Positions 1 through 5,106 of a stretch of 6,373 nt of DNA are shown in pieces. Source of the stretch: Spirochaetota bacterium (GTDB lineage Bacteria > Spirochaetota > UBA4802 > UBA5368); NCBI GenBank assembly GCA_017998475.1, contig JAGODA010000185.1, positions 1 to 6,373 on the forward strand, given 5' to 3'. The position numbers were made by a program, and so were the translations under genes. Each line of letters starts with the position of its first letter. The first letter of the stretch is position 1. Under the pieces are notes generated by a model. It had not been told where the DNA came from and made no database searches. It saw only the letters and a list, made by a program, of their open reading frames with translations.

Positions 1-496
1 TCAGCCAGACCGAACATCTCAGCAGTACACCCTGGAAACAGAGCCGGGCGAAGACGGCGTCGGATTTCCGTCCGTCGAAGCGGAATTGCCGGTGAAACCA
101 GACTGCACCCTCGTACATGGTGTGCGCGCCGTACGCATTGTTATAGGTGGAGGGGATGGAGACGGGCATCCAGCCGGAGTCGGGAGTTGTAACGGAGGGA
201 AGACCGCGGGCCTCGCCGTCATCCCCCCTGTCGAAATGCATATGCCACTTCCCGCCGAGATCGATCGTCGGATGGTTCGTGTTCTCGAAATGAGTGGGAT
301 AGGGCAGCTTGCCGGTCATGAGATAAGGAACGCCCCCGGCCTCATGTATTTCGAATCCCGGACCGGAAGCGCCGGGACCGGCGGGAAGCGTGTCAAGCCT
401 TGTTCTCGGGTAAAGAAAGAGAAGGTATACGAGCAAACAGGCGATGACTCCGGCGATGGAGGCAGGCACGAGAAGGAGGTAAAGCAGCGCTTCCAT
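1..496 (-). CDS. Membrane-anchored glycoside hydrolase family 2-like protein, N-terminal part (runs off the left edge)
   Basis: The reverse strand is open from an ATG at 496-494 to the window edge, giving 165 residues without a stop; the rest of the gene lies outside. Residues 2-29 are one hydrophobic segment (starts MEALLYLLLVPASIAG, ends LLFLYPR) with no obvious cleavage site, so I read it as a signal anchor holding the protein outside the inner membrane. From about residue 78 the sequence matches the GH2 sugar-binding jelly-roll domain: LGGKWHMHFD, then SGWMPVSIPSTYNNAYG, YEGAVWFHRQF and VLLRCSVWL, parallel to the W..I.VP..WN / Y.G.VWYRR.F / V.VNG pattern of beta-galactosidases and beta-glucuronidases. 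The catalytic TIM-barrel residues are not in the window, so enzymatic activity and substrate are unknown. The start is supported by a GGAGG at 8-nt spacing. It is divergent from the receptor kinase. Other readings in this stretch lack family similarity. Family call fairly sure; specificity not callable. Confidence 0.83.
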   Translation of the reverse strand, partial: MEALLYLLLVPASIAGVIACLLVYLLFLYPRTRLDTLPAGPGASGPGFEIHEAGGVPYLMTGKLPYPTHFENTNHPTIDLGGKWHMHFDRGDDGEARGLPSVTTPDSGWMPVSIPSTYNNAYGAHTMYEGAVWFHRQFRFDGRKSDAVFARLCFQGVLLRCSVWL

Positions 497-504
497 GGGT
501 AAGG

Positions 505-510
505 ACCTCC
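505..510 (-). promoter_or_regulatory. Ribosome binding site of the GH2-like gene
   Basis: On the reverse strand GGAGGT sits 8 nt upstream of the ATG at 496-494. It is a near-complete anti-Shine-Dalgarno match and fixes the start of this partial gene. Confidence 0.75.
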
Positions 511-520
511 GCGCGGTAAT

Positions 521-536
521 GGACAGTAAAGTGTCC
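521..536. repeat. Inverted repeat GGACA-N6-TGTCC in the GH2 leader
   Basis: GGACA (521-525) and TGTCC (532-536) are perfect inverse complements around the hexamer GTAAAG. The element lies about 25 nt upstream of the GH2 start codon, just beyond its ribosome binding site. Its size and symmetry suit an operator for a dimeric regulator or a small mRNA hairpin, but five base pairs per arm can occur by chance. No regulator family can be assigned. Confidence 0.35.
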
Positions 537-633
537 GGAAACCGCCGAATGAAATAAATCGGGTTACACTGCCCGGGAATGAATAAAAACTCAACGCAAA
601 AACCGCCAGAAGCACGCGAACGTGATGAAGATT

Positions 634-663
634 TTGTTAACAGAATTAAACTCGAATTATACC
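634..663 (+). promoter_or_regulatory. Weak sigma70-like promoter candidate for the receptor kinase
   Basis: TTGTTA (634-639) and TATACC (658-663) are separated by 18 nt and each match four of six consensus positions. An overlapping TTAACA (637-642) gives five of six but only 15-nt spacing. It lies in the AT-rich part of the divergent region. If used, it would leave a leader of roughly 135 nt before the GTG at 806, enclosing the CATTCTAC-like repeats. Weak evidence. Confidence 0.22.
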
Positions 664-682
664 CTTATACCTGAGGCGGTCG

Positions 683-790
683 CATTGTAGATTTCAGCGG
701 TCGGCGCATTCTACACTTCGATTCAGGTTTCGGAATGGATAATAGAGGTTGACATTCTACCGGTTTGGTTGTAAGCACCAGACATTCCAC
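683..790 (+). repeat. Four CATTCTAC-like octamers upstream of the receptor kinase
   Basis: CATTGTAG (683-690), CATTCTAC (707-714), CATTCTAC (753-760) and CATTCCAC (783-790) lie within 108 bases on the same strand. The second and third are identical; the last two extend to GACATTCTAC and GACATTCCAC, exactly 30 nt apart. The first pair also carries a preceding GCGGTC (676-681 and 697-702), and TGTAGA/TCTACA (686-691, 710-715) form an inverted repeat. These could be sites for an unknown regulator. A single repeated octamer in this length is not statistically remarkable, so this is only suggestive. Confidence 0.3.
749..777 (+). promoter_or_regulatory. Possible promoter with perfect TTGACA -35 and poor -10
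   Basis: TTGACA at 749-754 is a perfect sigma70 -35 hexamer. At 17-nt spacing the -10 position reads TAAGCA (772-777), matching only two of six bases. If active, it would start transcripts near 784 and give a short leader of about 22 nt carrying the GGAGG at 795-799. The TTG of this hexamer is also the most upstream possible start codon of the downstream reading frame, so one annotation excludes the other. Confidence 0.25.
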
Positions 791-794
791 TCCC

Positions 795-799
795 GGAGG
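795..799 (+). promoter_or_regulatory. Ribosome binding site deciding the GTG start of the receptor kinase
   Basis: GGAGG lies 6 nt before GTG at 806-808. The upstream TTG (749) has only AGAGG directly abutting it, with no room for normal spacing, so this site favours the GTG start. Confidence 0.65.
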
Positions 800-805
800 C
801 CGGCG

Positions 806-3016
806 GTGCCGAATCGACTGTATATCTGCCTTGCGCTGATGCTGCCTCCGCTTTTTCTACAGACGGCCGTTCTCGCGGACTCGCCGTTCATCATAACCCC
901 CGTGATCAACGGCCCCCGGCTCGGAATCCACATCGATGTGCTTGAGGACCCTACAGGCGATCTCGATCTCGAGGCGGTACGCTCGGGAAAAACCGGCGCG
1001 GGTTTCGCCCCGGGCGGAAGGGACTATCTGTCGTTCGGATATACGCGCTCCACCTACTGGGCGAGACTGGAAACAAGCAACGGGACGGGTCAACCGATCA
1101 GGTGGCTTCTCGAGCTCGATACCCCGCATATGGACAGCGTCGAACTCTATTCACCTGACGAGTCCGGTAAGTATTCCGCCAGGCGCGCCGGCGATACGAT
1201 TCCCTTCCACGCGAGGGAGATCGAATACAGGACGTTCGTATTCCCGATTCTCGAGCAGCCGGGCACAAGAACCTACTACCTGCGATTCAGGACCGAGGGC
1301 TCCATGGATATCCATCTGAGGGCATGGTCCCCCATGGAATTCATGGGAAAGATGAACAGGGAGATGCCGGTACTGTGGATATTCTATTCGTTTATTTTAA
1401 TTATGGCCTGCTATAACCTGTACATGTTTTTTTCAATACAGAAGCCGAGCTATCTTTATTTTTCCCTGTTCATCGCCTCGTACCTTATATTACAGATGGT
1501 TCTCGACGGAAGCTCGTTCCAGTTCCTCTGGCCGGATTTTCCCTGGTGGGCGAATCACAGCCTCGCCGTCGCGATATTCTGTTGTCTGCTGTTCTCGGTC
1601 CTGCATGCCATACGCTTTCTCGAAACGCGCCGCGTAACCCCGCGGGTGCATCGGATCATGATGGGCATCGCGGCCGCCGATTCAGTCGGCATTGTGCTTG
1701 CGTTCATCCTTTCCATGCAGACATCGCTTCTTCTCGCCATTTACGCGTCGTTCATCAACATTATTACATTGATTTCCGTCGCGGTCATTTACGCCTTTCG
1801 GGGATATACTCCCGCCCGATATTATTATGCCGGATGGGGTTTCTTTTTCGTCGGCGGACTGGCGCATATCTTCTGGACCTTTGGCCTGCTGCCGACCATG
1901 CTGCTCACCTCGAGGGGGATAATGGTCGGAGCGACGCTGATGATCGTGTCCTTCTCCCGCGGGCTGGGTGAGAGCCTCAACCGGATCAGGACGGAAAAAG
2001 ACCGACTCATGAAGGAGCTCGAGAAATCCGAGGAGAAATACCGCGGCCTGGTCGAGAACCTGAATGACGTGATATTCTCGCTCGACAGCGAAGGAAGATT
2101 CACCTATATAAGCTCCGCGATAAAGGCGATATCGTCGCACTACAGCGTCGAGGATATAATCGGAAAGAGCTTTGTCGATTTCATACACCCCGACGATCTG
2201 GGGATGGTCTTTGAGAGCAGGGCGCGTACCATCAACGGGAAATTCGAACCGCTCGAATACCGGCTGGTCGACAGGGATGGAAAGGCGGTTTATGTGCGCA
2301 CGTCGAGCAGACCCGTGTACGACGGCGGAGCGGTGGTCGGAATTACTGGAATCATCACCGACATCACGGAACAGAAGAGGGCACGGGACCAGCTGAATGC
2401 GTCCCTCAACGAAAAGGACATTCTCCTCAAAGAGGTCCACCACCGGGTGAAGAACAACATGCAGATCATCTCCAGCCTGCTTAACCTGCAGCTGGACGGT
2501 ATTCACGATGACCGGCAGAAGACGGCGCTTCTTGATTGCCAGAGCCGCATATACTCGATGGCGCTGATCCACGAGCGCATTTACAAGGCCGAGAGTTTCG
2601 AGCGGGTGGATTTCGCAGGATATATCGAGGTACTCGCCAACATGCTTCTGCGTTCGCATGCCAGCGAACACTCCGGTATTCGGCTCGAAATGAGGCTGGA
2701 TTCGGTCTATATCCCTCTCGAAAAGGCGGTATCGTGCGGGCTCATCGTCAACGAATTGATTACCAACGGAGTGCGCCACGCTTTCGCGGAGAAGAGAGGG
2801 GGTACTCTCAGTATTTCACTGCTGCGTGACGGAAACGATATACTCCTCCAGGTGGAAGACGACGGACGGGGCCTTCCTGAAGGATTCGATCCGGAGAAAC
2901 AGGAAACACTCGGTATACGACTGGTGCAGATGCTCGTCGAGCAGGTTCGGGGCAGGCTCGAAATAAGCTCAAACACGGGGGCCCGTTTCAGGGTATTCTT
3001 CCCCGCGGAGAATTGA
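806..3016 (+). CDS. 7TM-DISM receptor with PAS and HisKA_2-type sensor histidine kinase
   Basis: The product is 736 residues from the GTG at 806; the frame is open up to a TTG at 749, which would add 19 residues. I chose GTG for its GGAGG and because it gives a compact signal peptide (PNRLYICLALMLPPLFLQ, cleavage likely after VLA, residue 24). Domains in order: extracytoplasmic 7TMR-DISMED2, about 30-176 (LEDPTGDLDLE, YWARLETSN, YYLRF, AWSPMEF); seven transmembrane segments, about 189-386; a charged coiled-coil linker, about 387-411; PAS, about 412-524 (YRGLVENLNDVIFSLD, ending GIITDITEQKRA); HisKA_2 with HHRVKNN at 545-551, the second His being the likely phosphoacceptor; and HATPase_c with N-box NELITNGVRHAF (649-660), DDGRGLP (685-691) and LGIRL (702-706). 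All catalytic motifs look intact. It should autophosphorylate on extracytoplasmic ligand binding and pass phosphate to a response regulator. None is encoded here, so it is an orphan in this window. Ligand unknown; DISMED2 is predicted to be jelly-roll and possibly carbohydrate-binding. Confidence 0.92.
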   Translation: MPNRLYICLALMLPPLFLQTAVLADSPFIITPVINGPRLGIHIDVLEDPTGDLDLEAVRSGKTGAGFAPGGRDYLSFGYTRSTYWARLETSNGTGQPIRWLLELDTPHMDSVELYSPDESGKYSARRAGDTIPFHAREIEYRTFVFPILEQPGTRTYYLRFRTEGSMDIHLRAWSPMEFMGKMNREMPVLWIFYSFILIMACYNLYMFFSIQKPSYLYFSLFIASYLILQMVLDGSSFQFLWPDFPWWANHSLAVAIFCCLLFSVLHAIRFLETRRVTPRVHRIMMGIAAADSVGIVLAFILSMQTSLLLAIYASFINIITLISVAVIYAFRGYTPARYYYAGWGFFFVGGLAHIFWTFGLLPTMLLTSRGIMVGATLMIVSFSRGLGESLNRIRTEKDRLMKELEKSEEKYRGLVENLNDVIFSLDSEGRFTYISSAIKAISSHYSVEDIIGKSFVDFIHPDDLGMVFESRARTINGKFEPLEYRLVDRDGKAVYVRTSSRPVYDGGAVVGITGIITDITEQKRARDQLNASLNEKDILLKEVHHRVKNNMQIISSLLNLQLDGIHDDRQKTALLDCQSRIYSMALIHERIYKAESFERVDFAGYIEVLANMLLRSHASEHSGIRLEMRLDSVYIPLEKAVSCGLIVNELITNGVRHAFAEKRGGTLSISLLRDGNDILLQVEDDGRGLPEGFDPEKQETLGIRLVQMLVEQVRGRLEISSNTGARFRVFFPAEN

Positions 3017-3017
3017 T

Positions 3018-3060
3018 TCCGCCCGACGGCGCCCCCGGCGGACCATGCGCGTGGTCGGGT
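3018..3060 (+). terminator. Overlapping GC-rich inverted repeats after the receptor kinase
   Basis: Two seconds after the kinase stop codon in sequence terms (2 nt), TCCGCC (3018-3023) can pair with GGCGGA (3037-3042). Alternatively GCCCGAC (3021-3027) can pair with GTCGGGT (3054-3060, with one G-U pair). The two stems share bases and are mutually exclusive. There is no U-tract after either, so this is not a standard intrinsic terminator. It may be a weak or factor-assisted terminator, an attenuator-like switch, or simply GC-rich sequence. Structure is inferred from pairing alone. Confidence 0.3.
3041..3056. promoter_or_regulatory. Near-perfect 16-bp palindrome upstream of the OPT gene, possible operator
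   Basis: GACCATGCGCGTGGTC pairs with its own inverse complement at seven of eight position pairs; only T3046/G3051 fails. It lies 35 nt upstream of the -35-like hexamer of the OPT gene. The symmetry suits a dimeric transcription factor, but no known operator is recognised. Confidence 0.3.
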
Positions 3061-3090
3061 ACATCATCCTTAGCACGCACGAATATCTTC

Positions 3091-3117
3091 TTGACGATAG
3101 GCGTTAATGCGTATACA
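3091..3117 (+). promoter_or_regulatory. Promoter-like element directly before the OPT transporter
   Basis: TTGACG (3091-3096, five of six) and TATACA (3112-3117, four of six, TATA core intact) are separated by 15 nt, shorter than the optimal 17. The -10-like hexamer ends 8 nt before the ATG at 3126, so a transcript from here would begin at or within a few bases of the start codon. The 109-nt gap from the kinase gene is compatible with independent transcription of the transporter. Confidence 0.42.
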
Positions 3118-3125
3118 GCGGTGCG

Positions 3126-5039
3126 ATGCGCGAGAACGGACATGCCGCTCCCCACATCCCGGCCGAAACAACGCTTCCCGAAATCACGCTCAAGGGTGTG
3201 CTTCTCGGTGTCTTGCTCGCTGTGGTGCTCGCCGGGGCGAACTCCTATCTGGGACTTTTCGCGGGGCTGACCGTTTCCGCGGCCATACCCGCGGCCGTCG
3301 TATCCATGGCCGTGCTGGGGCTTTTCCGCCGTTCGAATATCCTCGAAAACAACGCCGTCCAGACGGCGGCCTCGGCCGGAGAGGCCCTTGCCTGCGGGGC
3401 CATTTTCACCATGCCCGCGCTGGTGCTCATGGGGTACTGGGAGACGTTCGATTACTGGGAGACAACATTCATCGCGGCCGCCGGAGGAGTCCTCGGGGTG
3501 CTGTTCACGATCCCCCTCAGGCGGACGCTCATCGTGGAGCAGAAGCTGTCGTTCCCCGAAGGCCTCGCGACGGCCGAGGTGCTGAAAACGGGAGAGAAGG
3601 GAGGCGGTTCCGTCAGACCCCTGGCAATCGCCTCGCTCGCCGGCGGGATGTTCAAACTGCTGGGTTCCGGCCTGAACCTCTGGAAGGAGAACGCCGCTCT
3701 GGCGGCGGTTTTCGGCGAAAAGGTGTTCGTGTACTTCGGTGTGAGTCTTTCCCCGGCCCTCCTTTCGGTGGGATATATCGTCGGCATGAACATTGCCGTG
3801 CTCATTTTCATCGGCGGGGCCGTTAGCTGGTGGATCGGAATACCCGTATATGTCGCTCTTAATGGAATACCCGAAGGAATGACGGCATATGATCTGGGAC
3901 ACCTGGTATGGAGCACCAGGATCCGTTTCCTCGGCGTGGGAGCGATGGTAATAGGCGGCCTGTACGCGCTCATCAGCCTCCGGGGTTCCATAGCGGCAGC
4001 ATTTACCGACAGCTGGAACTCGTTCAGGAATGACGGCGCCTCCTCGCAGAAGTCGCGCACGGACCGTGATACGCCACTGCAATGGGTGGTGCTCGGCATT
4101 GCGATCATGATTGTCCCGGTGTTCATTATTTATCTCAAGGAGATCCATTCCGTATCGCTAACCGCTTTTATGTCCGTGCTCATGGTATTCGCGGGATTCC
4201 TCTTCTCCGCAGTCGGAGGATACATGGCCGGTCTTGTCGGCAGTTCGAACAATCCGATCTCCGGGGTGACGGTGGCCACGGTCCTCTGTTCAGCCCTCCT
4301 GCTCGCCGCGCTTGCGGGGACCGGCGCGGCGGCGGGGCCCGCCAGCGCGGTGTTGATCGGCGCGGTCGTGGCATGCGCCGCGGCGATAGCCGGGGACAAT
4401 ATGCAGGACCTCAAGGCCGGTTGGGTGCTCGGTTCCACGCCGTGGAAGCTGCAGGTGATGCAGATTACGGGCGTGCTCGCCTCGGCCCTGGTTATCGGAC
4501 CGGTGCTTAATCTGCTCAATACCGCCTATGGTTTCGGGCCGCGCACGGCGCTCAACCCTCAAGCGCTCCCCGCGCCCCAGGCCACGCTCATGCAGAGCGT
4601 CGCGAGCGGGGTATTCGGCGGGGACCTCCCCTGGGACATCATCGCCGCCGGGGCCGGTATCGGCGCGGCGTGCATCGCGGCCGACCTGGCGCTGAAAAAA
4701 TACGGTTCGTCCTTCCGCGCGCCGGTTCTCGCCGTGGCCGTGGGGCTCTACCTGCCGTTCGAGCTCGATGTGGTCATAATGCTCGGTGGTCTTGTTGCGC
4801 TGTTCGCGGACAGGCGTAAGAGGTCGACGGATACCGGCGAAAAAACCGGAATTCTCGCGGCCTCGGGTTTTATTACGGGAGAGGCCATTATGGGGATACT
4901 CCTCGCCGTGCCGGTCGCTCTGTCGGGGAAAGCCGGGGCGCTTCACGTCATTCAGGAACCGGCGGGCGCGTTGCCGGGGACCGTGCTTTTTACGATGATC
5001 GCCCTCTGGCTGTACTCGCGAGGCAACGCAAAAACATAA
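3126..5039 (+). CDS. OPT-family transporter (oligopeptide or metal-chelate importer)
   Basis: This 637-residue polytopic inner-membrane protein belongs to the prokaryotic branch of the OPT/YSL family, whose members import peptides or metal-siderophore/nicotianamine-like chelates, probably driven by a cation gradient. Family signatures in order: TLPEITLKGVLLGVLL (16-31), GLFAGLTVSAAIPAA (43-57), NILENNAVQTAASAGEAL (71-88), LSFPEGLATAEVLKTG (141-156), GYMAGLVGSSNNPISGVT (365-382), AGDNMQDLKAGWVLGSTPWK (422-441) and ILAASGFITGEAIMGILLA (576-594). Length and motif order are normal and nothing is missing, so it looks functional. The start is well bounded: an in-frame TAA at 3105-3107 lies just upstream and ATG 3126 is the only ATG before the conserved region. 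No Shine-Dalgarno precedes it, and a -10-like TATACA ends 8 nt earlier, suggesting a leaderless mRNA. It sits between two 7TM-DISM receptors, which may sense the imported ligand or its source (inference). Substrate cannot be read from sequence. Confidence 0.93.
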   Translation: MRENGHAAPHIPAETTLPEITLKGVLLGVLLAVVLAGANSYLGLFAGLTVSAAIPAAVVSMAVLGLFRRSNILENNAVQTAASAGEALACGAIFTMPALVLMGYWETFDYWETTFIAAAGGVLGVLFTIPLRRTLIVEQKLSFPEGLATAEVLKTGEKGGGSVRPLAIASLAGGMFKLLGSGLNLWKENAALAAVFGEKVFVYFGVSLSPALLSVGYIVGMNIAVLIFIGGAVSWWIGIPVYVALNGIPEGMTAYDLGHLVWSTRIRFLGVGAMVIGGLYALISLRGSIAAAFTDSWNSFRNDGASSQKSRTDRDTPLQWVVLGIAIMIVPVFIIYLKEIHSVSLTAFMSVLMVFAGFLFSAVGGYMAGLVGSSNNPISGVTVATVLCSALLLAALAGTGAAAGPASAVLIGAVVACAAAIAGDNMQDLKAGWVLGSTPWKLQVMQITGVLASALVIGPVLNLLNTAYGFGPRTALNPQALPAPQATLMQSVASGVFGGDLPWDIIAAGAGIGAACIAADLALKKYGSSFRAPVLAVAVGLYLPFELDVVIMLGGLVALFADRRKRSTDTGEKTGILAASGFITGEAIMGILLAVPVALSGKAGALHVIQEPAGALPGTVLFTMIALWLYSRGNAKT

Positions 5040-5046
5040 CGCCTCG
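5019..5046 (+). other. Weak stem-loop spanning the OPT stop codon
   Basis: CGAGGC (5019-5024) and GCCTCG (5041-5046) are perfect inverse complements around a 16-nt A-rich loop containing the TAA stop (5037-5039). No U-tract follows, so it is a poor intrinsic terminator candidate. I see no better terminator in the 67-nt gap before the next gene. Confidence 0.25.
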
Positions 5047-5068
5047 AGCATCCCCGGACCATTTGACC

Positions 5069-5097
5069 TTGACTTCCGATATATTTCACACTATCAT
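5069..5097 (+). promoter_or_regulatory. Sigma70-like promoter of the second 7TM-DISM gene
   Basis: TTGACT (5069-5074, five of six) is separated by exactly 17 nt from TATCAT (5092-5097, five of six). This is the best promoter match in the window. Transcription would be expected to start around 5103-5105, two to four bases before the ATG at 5107, so the mRNA would be essentially leaderless. It lies in the 67-nt gap after the OPT stop, so the receptor can be expressed independently of the transporter. Confidence 0.6.
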
Positions 5098-5106
5098 AAG
5101 CGTGCC

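Larger units (their letters stand above)
497..805. other. Divergent intergenic region between the GH2-like gene and the receptor kinase
   Basis: About 309 bases separate the two divergent starts. The part from about 545 to 670 is visibly AT-richer than the flanking genes, as expected for a promoter region. Seen inside it: a GGACA/TGTCC inverted repeat at 521-536, a tandem TTATACC pair (657-663 and 665-671), a set of CATTCTAC-like octamers between 683 and 790, a perfect TTGACA at 749-754, and the GGAGG site of the kinase at 795-799. I found no convincing sigma70 promoter for the leftward gene; the best pair, TTGAGT with CAGTGT at 17-nt spacing near 563-591, has a poor -10. No RNA gene or family-recognisable protein is present. 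Confidence 0.6.

Noticed and set aside
86..502. A 138-residue open frame on the plus strand.
   Set aside because: It lies antisense to the GH2-like gene, which shows clear family motifs and a ribosome binding site; the plus-strand product is low-complexity with no recognisable domain.
316..615. A 99-residue minus-strand frame overlapping the GH2 start.
   Set aside because: It is a frame-shifted reading of the GH2 gene over 316-496 and has no family features; the GH2 frame explains the region.
579..674. A 31-codon frame from ATG 579 to TGA 672 with a charged product (begins MNKNSTQKPPEARERDED).
   Set aside because: No usable Shine-Dalgarno, and about a quarter of its codons end in G or C, unlike the GC-rich third positions of the neighbouring genes. 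It coincides with the AT-rich promoter region. Most likely a chance frame, though a short leader peptide cannot be fully excluded.
1682..2779. A 365-residue antisense frame inside the receptor kinase gene.
   Set aside because: The long antisense opening is expected in GC-rich coding DNA; the product has no recognisable domain, and the sense strand encodes an intact kinase.
2988..4148. A 386-residue antisense frame across the kinase end and the OPT gene.
   Set aside because: The product is His/Arg/Glu-rich with no domain signature, typical of the complement of a GC-rich membrane protein gene.
4290..5051. A 253-residue antisense frame inside the OPT gene.
   Set aside because: Same reason: compositionally biased complement of a well-supported transporter gene.
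5063..5085. TTGACC (5063-5068) with TATATT (5080-5085) as an alternative promoter.
   Set aside because: The spacing is only 11 nt, too short for sigma70; TTGACT-N17-TATCAT just downstream fits far better.
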